Shown in pieces: positions 1-9,169 of a DNA stretch of 64,000 nucleotides (position 1 is its first letter; every line of letters begins with the position of its first letter). The notes under the pieces are model-generated. The model saw only the letters and a list, made by a program, of their open reading frames with translations. It searched no databases and had not been told where the DNA came from. The translations under genes were made by a program, and so were the position numbers. Source of the DNA: Gilliamella sp. wkB112 (GTDB taxonomy: Bacteria; Pseudomonadota; Gammaproteobacteria; Enterobacterales; Orbaceae); assembly GCF_001690685.1 (NCBI RefSeq), contig NZ_LZGL01000013.1, forward strand, positions 62,001 to 126,000. The letters are read 5' to 3'.

Positions 1-875
1 GTGAAACGCCTTATTCACTAGATGCTATTATTGAATTTGCTAAAAATAATCGACTTCTTAATCCAATTTTAGTTGATTGTACATCTAGTAGCGAAGTTTC
101 TGATAAATATGCTGATTTTTTAGCTAATGGGTTCCATGTAGTTACACCAAATAAGAAAGCGAATACCAGTTCTATGGCATATTATTTACGTTTACGTCAG
201 GAAGCAGCAAAAAGTAAGCGTAAGTTCCAATATGATACTAATGTTGGTGCCGGTCTTCCAGTTATCGAAAATCTGCAAAATTTACTTAATGCTGGTGACG
301 AACTTATTAAGTTCTCAGGAATTTTATCTGGTTCTCTTTCTTTTATTTTTGGCAAGCTTGATGAAGGCATGTCATTATCAGAAGCGACTAAACTTGCGAA
401 AGAAAAAGGTTTTACTGAGCCAGATCCTCGTGATGATTTATCAGGTACAGATGTAGCTAGAAAACTGTTGATTTTAGCTCGTGAAGCTGGATTACAATTA
501 GAACTTGATCAAATAAAAATAGAGTCAGTATTACCGGCACAATACTCACAAGGTAGTGTTGAGGAATTCATGGCTAAATTGCCACAATTAGATAGTGCTT
601 TCAAAGCGAAATCAGAACAAGCTGCAAAATCAGGTAAAGTGTTACGGTATGTTGGTAGTATTGAAAATAATCAATGTAGTGTAAAAATTGAAATGGTTGA
701 CAGCGAAGATCCGCTTTATAAAGTTAAAAATGGTGAAAATGCTTTAGCTTTTTATACCCGTTATTATCAACCGATCCCTTTGGTTTTACGAGGCTATGGT
801 GCAGGTAATGAAGTGACAGCAGCTGGTGTTTTTGCTGATATTTTACGTACTACTTCAGGTAAGATTGGGGGTTAA
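1..875 (+). CDS. thrA: Bifunctional aspartokinase/homoserine dehydrogenase I, C-terminal part
   Basis: The reading frame is already open at the window edge (first full codon at base 3), so only the homoserine dehydrogenase half is present. It reduces aspartate semialdehyde to homoserine in threonine and methionine synthesis. Family motifs are visible: VDCTSS, the catalytic-core [27 protein letters not shown], the GILSGSLS loop and [11 protein letters not shown], ending in the usual [20 protein letters not shown] tail. The aspartokinase and ACT regions lie outside the window. The stop codon (873-875) abuts the thrB start with no spacer, which implies translational coupling in a thrABC operon. 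Any thr leader attenuator would lie upstream and cannot be seen. Confidence 0.97.
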   Translation, partial: ETPYSLDAIIEFAKNNRLLNPILVDCTSSSEVSDKYADFLANGFHVVTPNKKANTSSMAYYLRLRQEAAKSKRKFQYDTNVGAGLPVIENLQNLLNAGDELIKFSGILSGSLSFIFGKLDEGMSLSEATKLAKEKGFTEPDPRDDLSGTDVARKLLILAREAGLQLELDQIKIESVLPAQYSQGSVEEFMAKLPQLDSAFKAKSEQAAKSGKVLRYVGSIENNQCSVKIEMVDSEDPLYKVKNGENALAFYTRYYQPIPLVLRGYGAGNEVTAAGVFADILRTTSGKIGG

Positions 876-1814
876 ATGAATCAAAAATCTTTAACTGTTT
901 ATGCACCAGCTTCAATGGCTAATATAAGTGTCGGTTTTGATATTTTAGGTGCAGCCATTCATCCGATTAGCGGTGTGATGTTAGGTGATTGTATTACGGT
1001 GGAATCATCTGCAAAATTTAATCTTACTAGCAAAGGTCAATTTGTAAAAAAATTACCTCGCGATCCTAAATACAATATTGTTTATCAATGTTGGCAGCGT
1101 TTTTGCCAAGCAATAGGTAAAACACTTCCGGTAAATATCACACTTGAAAAAAATATGCCAATTGGTTCTGGTTTAGGTTCAAGTGCTTGTTCTGTGGTTG
1201 GTGCATTTGTAGCTTTAAATGAGTTTTTTGATAGACCGTTCAATGAGTTTCAAATGCTTTCCATGATGGGAGAGCTTGAAGGCCGTATTTCTGGTAGTGT
1301 TCATTATGATAATGTTGCGCCTTGTTATTTAGGGGGGATGCAATTAATTCTTGATGAAATGGGCGTAATTAGTCAATCAATACCTCATTTTGAAGATTGG
1401 TATTGGGTAATGGCTTACCCTGGTATTAAAGTTTCAACTGCAGAAGCACGAGCTATTTTACCAGCTCAATACCAAAAAGCAGATTGTGTTGCGCATGGTC
1501 GATATGTGGGTGGTTTTCTTCATGCTTGTTATACCAAACAACCAAAATTAGCAGCAACTATGCTGTGCGATAATATTGCAGAACCTTATCGTAAACAATT
1601 ATTACCTAATTTTGATGAAACTCAAAAGCGAGTGAAACAACTTGGCGCTTTGGCTTCGGGGATTTCAGGATCTGGACCAACAATGTTTGTAATTGCAGAT
1701 AAATTAGAAACAGCACAACAAATTGAAGCACTGCTCAAAAGTTATTATTTACAAAATGAAGATGGTTTTACTCATATTTGTAAAATAGATACTCAAGGAG
1801 CAAGAGTTATTTGA
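876..1814 (+). CDS. thrB: Homoserine kinase
   Basis: GHMP-family kinase of 312 residues, the usual length, phosphorylating homoserine on O4 for threonine synthase. The ATP-binding GHMP loop [12 protein letters not shown] sits at residues 95-106, and a second conserved GISGSGPT motif lies near residue 260. The start ATG directly follows the thrA stop, so the two are probably translationally coupled. Cytosolic; second gene of the thr operon, followed after about 90 bases by thrC. No irregularity seen. Confidence 0.98.
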   Translation: MNQKSLTVYAPASMANISVGFDILGAAIHPISGVMLGDCITVESSAKFNLTSKGQFVKKLPRDPKYNIVYQCWQRFCQAIGKTLPVNITLEKNMPIGSGLGSSACSVVGAFVALNEFFDRPFNEFQMLSMMGELEGRISGSVHYDNVAPCYLGGMQLILDEMGVISQSIPHFEDWYWVMAYPGIKVSTAEARAILPAQYQKADCVAHGRYVGGFLHACYTKQPKLAATMLCDNIAEPYRKQLLPNFDETQKRVKQLGALASGISGSGPTMFVIADKLETAQQIEALLKSYYLQNEDGFTHICKIDTQGARVI

Positions 1815-1904
1815 GTTTAATTTGATATATGGGAATGTTGGATTAATTTCAACTTTTAATAACAACTGTAAGCAGTTTATACCTAAAGATTATTGGAATA
1901 TATT

Positions 1905-3194
1905 ATGAAATTGTACAATTTGAAAGATCATTCAGAGCAGGTTAATTTTGCTCAAGCTGTACAGCAAGGACTTGGAAAAGGACAGGGTTTATTTTTTCCA
2001 CAAGATTTACCTAAATTTGCTGCTGATGAAATACAATCACTATTAAAACTAGATTTTATAACCAGAAGTGCCAAAATTTTATCGGCTTTTGTTGGTGATG
2101 AAATAAGTGCAGAAGATATGTTTCGGTTGGTTCAAAATGCTTTTCAATTTCCGGCACCAGTTAAATCAGTAGCATCGGATATTGGTTCACTTGAGTTGTT
2201 TCATGGCCCTACACTTGCGTTTAAAGATTTTGGTGGACGATTTATGGCACAAGCTTTAGTGCAAGTAGCGGCGGATAAAAAAATCACTATTCTTACTGCT
2301 ACATCAGGTGATACAGGTGCCGCCGTTGCACATGCATTTTATCATTTGCCTAATATTCGGGTAGTCATTTTATATCCCGAAGGAAAAATTAGTCCTTTAC
2401 AAGAAAAGCTATTTTGTACACTTGGTGACAATATCCACACTATTGCCATTCAAAGTGACTTTGATGCTTGCCAATCATTGGTCAAAAAAGCTTTTGATGA
2501 TGAGGAGTTAAAAACAACAATTGGTTTAAATTCAGCAAATTCGATTAATATTAGCCGTTTGCTTGCGCAAATATGTTATTACTTTGAAGCTTTTGCTCAG
2601 TTAACACCTAAACAGCGTGAACAATTAGTTATTTCTGTTCCAAGTGGTAATTTTGGTGATCTTACGGCTGGTTTACTGGCTAAAACTATGGGTTTACCTA
2701 TTAAGCGCTTTATTGCTGCAACTAATGCAAATGATACAGTCCCTCGATATTTAGAAACAGGTAAGTGGGAACCTCATGCCACTGTAGCCACTCTATCTAA
2801 TGCAATGGATGTAAGTCAGCCGAATAACTGGCCTCGTATTGAAGAAATCTATAAAAGAGAAGGTTGGGCATTGAAATCATTAGGATATGCGGCAGTATCG
2901 GATGAGGTATCTAAACAATCTGTACGAGAACTTGATCAAAAGGGATATTTATCTGAACCACATGGTGCTATTGCTTACCGAGCTTTACGAGATCAGCTAC
3001 AAGAAGGCGAATACGGTCTATTTTTAGGAACTGCTCATCCAGCAAAATTTAAGGAAGTTGTAGAAGATATTTTAGGCAAATCAATTTCGCTACCAACAGC
3101 ATTGGCAGAGAGAAAAGATATGACATTACTCTCACATTATATGCCTGATAACTTCGCCAAGTTGAGGAATTTCTTAATTAATTTAGATTGGTAA
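1905..3194 (+). CDS. thrC: Threonine synthase
   Basis: PLP-dependent enzyme of 429 residues that converts O-phosphohomoserine to threonine. The PLP lysine is K107 in LAFKDFGG, and the phosphate-binding TATSGDTGAAVAHAF follows. I chose the ATG at 1905 because family members begin MKLYNLKDH; an in-frame TTG at 1893 would add four residues with no family support. The 90-base gap after thrB contains no evident promoter, so thrC is probably in the same transcript. A hairpin terminator follows within 10 bases of the stop. Confidence 0.98.
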   Translation: MKLYNLKDHSEQVNFAQAVQQGLGKGQGLFFPQDLPKFAADEIQSLLKLDFITRSAKILSAFVGDEISAEDMFRLVQNAFQFPAPVKSVASDIGSLELFHGPTLAFKDFGGRFMAQALVQVAADKKITILTATSGDTGAAVAHAFYHLPNIRVVILYPEGKISPLQEKLFCTLGDNIHTIAIQSDFDACQSLVKKAFDDEELKTTIGLNSANSINISRLLAQICYYFEAFAQLTPKQREQLVISVPSGNFGDLTAGLLAKTMGLPIKRFIAATNANDTVPRYLETGKWEPHATVATLSNAMDVSQPNNWPRIEEIYKREGWALKSLGYAAVSDEVSKQSVRELDQKGYLSEPHGAIAYRALRDQLQEGEYGLFLGTAHPAKFKEVVEDILGKSISLPTALAERKDMTLLSHYMPDNFAKLRNFLINLDW

Positions 3195-3200
3195 ATATTT

Positions 3201-3226
3201 TTTCGTCGTCAATTTTGACGACGAAA
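3201..3226. terminator. Bidirectional terminator between thrC and the convergent secreted-protein gene
   Basis: Perfect 11-bp inverted repeat TTTCGTCGTCA / TGACGACGAAA around a 4-base loop. It lies between the thrC stop and the end of the minus-strand gene at 3235. A and T runs flank it on both sides, so it can serve both convergent genes. Confidence 0.8.
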
Positions 3227-3234
3227 TATTTAAA

Positions 3235-3651
3235 TTAGTGAGAACTAAATAGATTTAAATTATCTAATTTATCGGTTAATTTCCCTATATCGACAGAATC
3301 TTCTGCGTCATCAATTTTTACATTGTCTATGACAAAGCTAACGACTTTACTCCGATAGTTTAAATAAGACATTGAAAAACCATATACATCATTATTATTT
3401 TGTATGGAAAAGAATTTCGGCTCAGTAAATTTTTTTGCTTTTGCCTCTGCTGGTGAATAACAACCAATTATCCACATTCCCTCATATTGGAAATGTCCAC
3501 ATTTAGCTATGTGTTCTTCCGTTTCCCCAAGATCGCGTTTGGCATAAAAATCAACTAAAAAATTTTCTGCTTTTTGTACATATTTGGGAACTTCTTGAGC
3601 AACGGTAATAAAAGGTAATAATGTGGTTAATAATATAAACTTTTTGAGCAT
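3235..3651 (-). CDS. Small secreted protein of unknown function
   Basis: 138 residues that I do not recognise. The N-terminus MLKKFILLTTLLPFITVA is a typical Sec signal peptide with likely cleavage after A18, so the mature protein of about 120 residues should be periplasmic or secreted. It has two cysteines (in KCGH and IIGCYS) that could form one disulfide, and an acidic C-terminal third (DDAEDSVDIGKLTDKLDN). An AGGA at about 8 bases supports the ATG at 3651. It stands alone between thrC (convergent) and nrdR (divergent). It has no lipobox, so it is not a lipoprotein. The signal peptide and coherent composition support a real gene. Confidence 0.7.
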   Translation of the reverse strand: MLKKFILLTTLLPFITVAQEVPKYVQKAENFLVDFYAKRDLGETEEHIAKCGHFQYEGMWIIGCYSPAEAKAKKFTEPKFFSIQNNNDVYGFSMSYLNYRSKVVSFVIDNVKIDDAEDSVDIGKLTDKLDNLNLFSSH

Positions 3652-3825
3652 CCTTTAAATTCCTTTTAAATTTTGCAATTGATGATAAATATTTTATTAC
3701 ATATCTATGTCCATTTTTTTATATATGGATGAACATAAAAATAAATATTGCTTATAGTAAGATATTGTTTAAATCAATAATTTCGGCTATTGTAATATAA
3801 ATTATATCATTATAGGGATATCCTT

Positions 3826-4278
3826 ATGCACTGTCCATTTTGTAATGCTGATGATACTAAAGTCATTGATTCTCGTCTTGTAGGGGAAGGATTCCAAGTT
3901 CGTCGTAGACGTCAATGTGTTGAATGTAGTGAACGTTTTACTACTTTTGAAGTTGCAGAATTAATTATGCCAAATGTTATTAAAAGTAATAAAGTGCGTG
4001 AACCATTTAATGAAGATAAACTGCGTAGTGGTATGCAGCGAGCATTAGAAAAACGTCCTGTCAGTTTTGACGCTATTGAAGATTCTATCACTCGCATAAA
4101 ATCAAAACTTAGAGCCACTGGTGAACGAGAAGTCCCAACTAAATTAATCGGTGATTATGTAATAGAAGAACTTAAAAGTCTTGATAAAGTTGCCTATATT
4201 CGTTTCGCTTCAGTGTATTTTAGTTTTGACGATATTGAACAATTTAGTAATGAAATTGCTAAGTTACAACAAAAATAA
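3826..4278 (+). CDS. nrdR: Transcriptional repressor NrdR
   Basis: 150 residues, standard length. The N-terminal zinc ribbon has ligands C3, C6, C31 and C34, with the DNA-binding RRRRQC segment between them. An ATP-cone domain from about residue 49 ([23 protein letters not shown]) senses ATP/dATP. NrdR represses ribonucleotide reductase genes; none lies in this window, so its targets are elsewhere. The AGGGAT before the ATG is a fair ribosome site. It is followed after 14 bases by ribD, the common nrdR-rib arrangement of gammaproteobacteria. Confidence 0.97.
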   Translation: MHCPFCNADDTKVIDSRLVGEGFQVRRRRQCVECSERFTTFEVAELIMPNVIKSNKVREPFNEDKLRSGMQRALEKRPVSFDAIEDSITRIKSKLRATGEREVPTKLIGDYVIEELKSLDKVAYIRFASVYFSFDDIEQFSNEIAKLQQK

Positions 4279-4292
4279 TCAATTATATATTT

Positions 4293-5399
4293 ATGATAAG
4301 TGATAAAGACCAATTTTATATGCAGCAAGCTATTGAGCTCGCTAAGCTGGGTCGTTTTACAACAACACCAAATCCTAATGTTGGTTGTGTAATTGTTAAA
4401 GATAATAGAATTATTGGTGAAGGCTATCATCAAAAAGCTGGGGAACCACATGCAGAAGTTTATGCATTGAAAATGGCTGGTAATAATGCAATCGGCAGTA
4501 CTGCTTATGTGACTTTAGAACCTTGTAGTCATTTTGGTCGAACACCACCTTGTGTAGATGCTCTAATTAAATCAGGTATTAAACGTGTTGTTATTGCTAT
4601 GCAAGATCCCAATCCGCAAGTAGCTGGCAATGGGATTAAACGATTAAGTGATGCTGGCGTAGAGGTTTGTGTTGGAATTTTAAAAGATCAGGCTGAATCA
4701 CTCAATAAAGGTTTTTTGAAACGAATGCGTACTGGTTTACCATATGTGCAACTTAAATTGGCAACTTCACTTGATGGCAAAATTGCGATGGCATCAGGCG
4801 AAAGTAAATGGATTACTTCTAGCAAAGCCAGAGAAGATGTACAACAGTTTCGTGCTCAAGCCAGTTGTATATTAAGTACCCGTAAAACAGTACAAACAGA
4901 TAATGCAAGTTTAACAGTTAGACGTCACCAATTACCCGATGACACACAGAAAATCTATCCTACGGAAAAGATTAGGCAACCAATTAGAGTGATTATTGAT
5001 AGTAAACATCAATTAACTGGCGATGAAAATATTTTTAAACAAACAGGCGAAACATGGGTTGTAAGAAAGCAAAATACTCCAATTAATTTACCAAATACCA
5101 GTTTAATAGTTGAATCATCAACCAACAATAATATTGACCTAACTAATTTGTTAAAAATATTGGCTAAAAAGCAAATGAATTCTGTTTGGGTTGAGGCGGG
5201 TTCTCAGTTTGCAGGGGTATTAATTGCACAAGATTTAATCGATGAATTAGTTATTTATTATGCACCTAAACTACTTGGGCATAATGCATTAGATATGTGT
5301 GTACTTCCTAACTTACATGCACTCTCATTAGCACCACATTTTAGATTTGAATCGACTAAAATGATTGGTGAAGATCTGCGAGTTATTTTAAAAAGATAA
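4293..5399 (+). CDS. ribD: Riboflavin biosynthesis deaminase/reductase
   Basis: 368-residue bifunctional enzyme for the second and third steps of riboflavin synthesis. The N-terminal zinc deaminase domain carries H53-A-E55 and C78/C87 (PCSHFGRTPPC). The C-terminal NADPH-dependent reductase domain starts near residue 150 (QLKLATSLDGKIAMASGESKWITS). The length matches E. coli RibD. The start at 4293 has no good ribosome site, which suggests coupling to nrdR 14 bases upstream. No FMN riboswitch is seen, as usual for ribD in this position. Confidence 0.96.
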   Translation: MISDKDQFYMQQAIELAKLGRFTTTPNPNVGCVIVKDNRIIGEGYHQKAGEPHAEVYALKMAGNNAIGSTAYVTLEPCSHFGRTPPCVDALIKSGIKRVVIAMQDPNPQVAGNGIKRLSDAGVEVCVGILKDQAESLNKGFLKRMRTGLPYVQLKLATSLDGKIAMASGESKWITSSKAREDVQQFRAQASCILSTRKTVQTDNASLTVRRHQLPDDTQKIYPTEKIRQPIRVIIDSKHQLTGDENIFKQTGETWVVRKQNTPINLPNTSLIVESSTNNNIDLTNLLKILAKKQMNSVWVEAGSQFAGVLIAQDLIDELVIYYAPKLLGHNALDMCVLPNLHALSLAPHFRFESTKMIGEDLRVILKR

Positions 5400-5587
5400 T
5401 TTTGCAAAATAAGTCATAAACTATTTTTCAATAAAAATATTATCAATATGGTGAAATAAATCTGATAGTGTTTGGCTATTTAAATTTGAATATTGCTAGT
5501 AATGAATTTTCTGTGATAACAATTTTTTACTTGAAAGTAATTTTGATAAATTATTCTTTCAAAACGAAAGATATGTTACTGTCAATA

Positions 5588-5605
5588 ACGTGACATAGAT
5601 CACAA
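5588..5605 (+). promoter_or_regulatory. CRP (cAMP receptor) binding site
   Basis: GTGA (5590-5593), six bases, TCAC (5600-5603), with an A flanking the right half. This matches the CRP core GTGA-N6-TCAC exactly. It lies about 215 bases before a sugar-type regulator and kinase pair, so cAMP-CRP activation is likely (inference). It sits almost concentrically inside the repeat GTCAATAA-N17-TTATTGAC (5581-5613). Confidence 0.75.
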
Positions 5606-5741
5606 TTATTGACTTTATTTTTCCTAAAAAATAAATTTATTTGCTAAAGTTTTGTTTTAAAGGTTAACTGTGTATCTGATATATTAGGATGTCTGATAAG
5701 TATTTTTACTATTCATAAGGTTAAATCTGAGTGGTGATATT

Positions 5742-5774
5742 ATGGTAATGGCATGGATGTTAAATTATTACCAT
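5742..5774 (+). repeat. 33-bp inverted repeat before the DeoR-type regulator
   Basis: ATGGTAAT (5742-5749), 17-base spacer, ATTACCAT (5767-5774). It ends 35 bases before the regulator's start codon, a position suited to an autoregulatory operator or a leader hairpin. It has the same arm (8) and spacer (17) lengths as the repeat around the upstream CRP site, but different arm sequences. Confidence 0.5.
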
Positions 5775-5809
5775 TGTTAATATTTATCTAATTATATAGG
5801 AAATAAAAA

Positions 5810-6640
5810 TTGGCTAGAGTGTCTTCAGCACTGTTAAAGCGTCGATTAGACATTGCGGAATTGGTACGCAAACATGGAGAAGTAAAAGTAGATGAATTAT
5901 CTGAAAAGCTTCGAGTTTCCAATGTAACTATTCGTCAAGATTTAACATATTTAGAGCAACAAGGTTATTTAAAACGTTCTTTTGGTGGGGCTATTTATAT
6001 TGCTCCTGAAGGTTCAACTAAAAGTAGTACCACAATAATCTCTCCAAATTATACAAGTAGTTTTAGTGATAGTCATGATATTGGTTTAGTAGTAAATTGT
6101 CTTAATTATATTAATGATGGTGATACAATTTTTTTAAGCCATGGCAATTTGATCCGCAAACTTATTCCATTTCTGCATAATAAAAAATCATTAAGATTGA
6201 TCATGAATGATATTTATAATGCTCAGTTGGTTAAAGAATTTTCGGATGCGGAAGTAATCCTTATTGGTGGTGTATTACTTGAAGGTAATGTTTTACAAAA
6301 TCACAAGGTTATTAATTTTATTTCGAATCAATTTACCATATCTCATTTTATAGTTGAATTGGCTGCAATTAATAATGATAACCAACTAACAATTGATAAT
6401 ATTGAACAACAAAAAACCTATCAACATGTTTTAAAAAATGCTAAACATATAATTGGAGTTTTACCTCAAAGAAATATATTTAATGATAATCATAGCATTG
6501 GCAAACTAAAGAATGTAGATGTTGTAATATTGTCAAGACCAGCAGTTACTGAATATCATCAACAATTATTAGACTCTAATTTTCTGCAATCTGATATAAA
6601 TAGATACTGTGTCACTTATCACAATGGATTGGAGATATAA
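5810..6640 (+). CDS. DeoR-family transcriptional regulator
   Basis: 276 residues. The N-terminal winged helix-turn-helix of DeoR type covers about residues 8-63: it reads out as a start KRRLDIAELVRKHGEVKV, then LSEKLRVSNVTIRQDLTYLE and a GGAIY end. The C-terminal sugar-phosphate-sensing domain is recognisable around DAEVILIGGVLLEGNV but is diverged, and the usual GTT effector loop reads SHGN. The start is TTG, supported by AGGA 8 bases upstream. The following kinase gene starts one base after this stop, so this is probably the operon's own regulator, sensing a sugar phosphate. The exact ligand is not predictable. Two inverted repeats and a CRP site upstream are candidate control sites. Confidence 0.88.
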   Translation: MARVSSALLKRRLDIAELVRKHGEVKVDELSEKLRVSNVTIRQDLTYLEQQGYLKRSFGGAIYIAPEGSTKSSTTIISPNYTSSFSDSHDIGLVVNCLNYINDGDTIFLSHGNLIRKLIPFLHNKKSLRLIMNDIYNAQLVKEFSDAEVILIGGVLLEGNVLQNHKVINFISNQFTISHFIVELAAINNDNQLTIDNIEQQKTYQHVLKNAKHIIGVLPQRNIFNDNHSIGKLKNVDVVILSRPAVTEYHQQLLDSNFLQSDINRYCVTYHNGLEI

Positions 6641-6641
6641 T

Positions 6642-7613
6642 ATGACTTTCAAGATTTGTGCTATCGGTGAGTTAATTGTTGAATTTTTAGCTAAAGAACA
6701 AAATCAGCGATTTGATCAAACCGGAAAATTTATCGGTCCTTTTCCTGGAGGATCTCCAGCCGTTTTTGCCGATCAAGTGGCGAAATTGGGTTTTTCAGTC
6801 ATTTTTTTTAGTTGTGTTGGCAAAGATCTATTTGGGCGGATGTGCATTAATCGACTTAAGAAAGATGGAGTTATAATCGATGGTATAACTTCACATAGTA
6901 AGGCTAACACAGGTAGTGCTTTTGTTTCTTATAAAAATAGTAGTGAGAGAGATTTCATTTTTAATATTCCAAATAGTGCTTGTGGTTTATTATCATTTAA
7001 TCATATTAATGAAAATTTATTACAAGATTGTAACCACTTACACGTCATGGGTTCATCACTTTATTCATTTCGTGCAATTGATGCAATGCGTAAAGCATTA
7101 GATATTATTAAAAGTAAAGGAGGAACAATCTCTTTCGATCCTAATTTACGTAAAGAAATGTTTGATATTCAAGAGATGGAACAATCGTTTGATTATATCA
7201 TGGAGTATACTGATATTTTTTTACCAAGTGAGAATGAAGTAAGTTATTTTGCTCATAGCATAGGTGAAAGTGAACAGCAAACAATGCAAACCTTATTAAA
7301 AAAAGGTATCAAGCATATTGTAGTAAAAAAAGGTGCCAATGGTGCTAGCTATTATGGACTTAATGAACAAAATAAATTTACAATGATACATGTTGATGGA
7401 TTAAAAATGCACTCTGTAGATCCTACAGGTGCTGGGGATTGTTTTGATGCAACATTTGTGAGTTTAATGTTAGCGGGTTATCCAGTTAAGGATGCATTAA
7501 TATATGCTAATGCTAGTGGTGCTCTAGCTGTATCAAAGAAAGGTTCAATGGAAGGGGCCTCTACGTTAATTGAGTTAGAAAAAGTCCTCTCACGATCCGC
7601 CTGTCACATTTAA
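6642..7613 (+). CDS. PfkB-family sugar kinase (fructokinase/ketose-kinase-like)
   Basis: 323 residues of the ribokinase/PfkB fold. It has an N-terminal substrate-binding PFPGGSPAVFADQVAKLG and the C-terminal signature DPTGAGDCFDATF with the catalytic aspartate. I chose the ATG at 6642 because GGAG sits 7 bases upstream; a longer frame from 6609 would overlap the regulator and lacks a ribosome site. Sequence alone does not separate fructokinase, 2-keto-3-deoxygluconokinase or tagatose kinase. No transporter or aldolase is adjacent, so the pair probably serves a sugar imported elsewhere. Confidence 0.88.
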   Translation: MTFKICAIGELIVEFLAKEQNQRFDQTGKFIGPFPGGSPAVFADQVAKLGFSVIFFSCVGKDLFGRMCINRLKKDGVIIDGITSHSKANTGSAFVSYKNSSERDFIFNIPNSACGLLSFNHINENLLQDCNHLHVMGSSLYSFRAIDAMRKALDIIKSKGGTISFDPNLRKEMFDIQEMEQSFDYIMEYTDIFLPSENEVSYFAHSIGESEQQTMQTLLKKGIKHIVVKKGANGASYYGLNEQNKFTMIHVDGLKMHSVDPTGAGDCFDATFVSLMLAGYPVKDALIYANASGALAVSKKGSMEGASTLIELEKVLSRSACHI

Positions 7614-7621
7614 AAAATGTA

Positions 7622-7654
7622 TATAAAAAAATCCCAATAACAGTGTTATTGGGA
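7622..7654 (-). terminator. Terminator downstream of hemW
   Basis: Perfect 10-bp stem TCCCAATAAC / GTTATTGGGA with a 3-base loop (7632-7654). Read on the minus strand it is followed by a run of seven T (7625-7631), as in an intrinsic terminator for hemW. On the plus strand it has no T run, so it would serve the PfkB gene only weakly. Confidence 0.7.
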
Positions 7655-7834
7655 AAGCATAAGGAATAGGAAAACAATGAAATAAATACATTGTGAAATA
7701 TAGTATGCTCTATTTTGTAATTTATGTATGTAAGGGTATACCAATAATTGCTTAAATAGTTTGTATCTAATATGTTAAACAATCGTAAAGGATAACCCGA
7801 TTAAATAAAACTTTAATTTAATCAATATGTTATA

Positions 7835-8968
7835 TTATAAGAAAATTTCTAACAAAGAATTTAGAAATAGTTTTCCATGTTCTGTTATTTGCCAATTATG
7901 CAAATCTTCAGTTATATAATTTTTTTCCATGGCTTGATCTATTTGCTTATTGATGGTTTGTAAAGGTAAAAACGTTCTTTCTTCAAATTCAAGTTTGGGG
8001 CAAGGTTCAAATAATCTAAAACGGTTCATGAAAAATTCAAATGCAAGCTCATTGCTGGTCACAATAAAAGAATTATCCAAATAACGGCCATCTAAATATC
8101 CTTTAGGGTGACGAGTTTTAACCGTACGTATAATTTTTCCATCAGGTTGTGTTAGTTTGCCATGAGCACCACAGCCTATCCCTAAATAATCACCAAATCG
8201 CCAATAATTTAAATTATGTTGGCATTGATAATTAGATTTGGCATAAGCAGACGTTTCGTATTGCTGATAACCATTATTAGTTAATAGTTGATGTCCTTGT
8301 TGGTAAATGTCCCAGAGTTTATCATCATCTGGTAGAACAGGAGGTTTAGAACCAAATAAAGTATTCGGTTCAATGGTTAATTGATACCAAGACAAATGTG
8401 GCGGATTAATAGTGATTGCTTGCTTTAAATCATACAAAGCATCATTTAAACCCTGATTTGGTAAACCATGCATCAAATCTAAATTAAAACTTCGCAAGTT
8501 TAAATTATGTGCAATTACGGCCGCATCGATAGCTTCTTGCGGATTATGAATTCTTCCTAAACTCAAGAGTTTATTTGCTTGAAAACTTTGTACTCCCAAA
8601 GATATTCGATTAATACCTGCTTGTTGATATCCATTAAATCTTTCAGCATCAACTGAATTTGGATTCGCTTCAATTGTGATTTCAGCATTTTTTTCAATCG
8701 ATATAATATTGTTAATACTAGATAATAAATGATCAATATGTTCAGCAGAAAAAAGACTAGGAGTGCCGCCCCCAATAAAAATAGAGTGTATCGAGCGGTC
8801 AAGGCAAAATATAGAATCATTTTGTAAGTCTTTGATTAAATGATTGATATAGTTATCATAGTCTGGCGTTTGTTTTACAGTGTGTGAATTAAAATCACAA
8901 TAAGGACATTTTTGTACACACCAAGGCATATGAATATACAAACTTACTGGGATTTTATACTGAAACAT
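7835..8968 (-). CDS. hemW: Radical SAM heme chaperone HemW
   Basis: 377 residues, the HemW length. The radical-SAM cluster motif CX3CX2C is C17, C21, C24 in HMPWCVQKCPYCDF. A GGGTPS motif follows near residue 67 and the HemN-like C-terminal domain after that. HemW is often annotated as coproporphyrinogen oxidase, but the family acts in heme transfer rather than decarboxylation. AGGAAAGG before the ATG gives a strong ribosome site. It is not next to rdgB or yggS, its usual E. coli neighbours, so it is monocistronic here. Confidence 0.93.
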   Translation of the reverse strand: MFQYKIPVSLYIHMPWCVQKCPYCDFNSHTVKQTPDYDNYINHLIKDLQNDSIFCLDRSIHSIFIGGGTPSLFSAEHIDHLLSSINNIISIEKNAEITIEANPNSVDAERFNGYQQAGINRISLGVQSFQANKLLSLGRIHNPQEAIDAAVIAHNLNLRSFNLDLMHGLPNQGLNDALYDLKQAITINPPHLSWYQLTIEPNTLFGSKPPVLPDDDKLWDIYQQGHQLLTNNGYQQYETSAYAKSNYQCQHNLNYWRFGDYLGIGCGAHGKLTQPDGKIIRTVKTRHPKGYLDGRYLDNSFIVTSNELAFEFFMNRFRLFEPCPKLEFEERTFLPLQTINKQIDQAMEKNYITEDLHNWQITEHGKLFLNSLLEIFL

Positions 8969-9169
8969 GTGCCTTTCCTGAAACTTTTGCTAAGAGAGCG
9001 GATTAATTGATTCGCTATTAAAGATAACTTACTATTTTATCTTAATTAATAAAAAAAATCTCTTTTACACGCATTACCATTGTTACAATTAATATAAAGA
9101 GAGTAAAATCAGCTCAATATTAAATCTATTATTTTATAATTTTTTGAAATTTATTAGTGAGGAAAAGGT

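Larger units (their letters stand above)
5400..5809 (+). other. 410-base non-coding region with regulatory sites before the DeoR/PfkB pair
   Basis: No gene is visible here. The region holds a CRP-like site nested in a 33-bp inverted repeat (5581-5613), a near-repeat of TCTGATA at about 5674-5699, and a second 33-bp inverted repeat (5742-5774) in the probable leader of the regulator gene. The rest is AT-rich with no clear promoter hexamers. Confidence 0.6.

Noticed and set aside
1893-1904. Longer thrC start at TTG 1893
   Set aside because: It adds four residues absent from the family, whose N-terminus MKLYNL begins at 1905.
7561-7782. 73-codon minus-strand frame after the PfkB gene
   Set aside because: It spans the hemW terminator hairpin and the PfkB 3' end; it is not a plausible gene.
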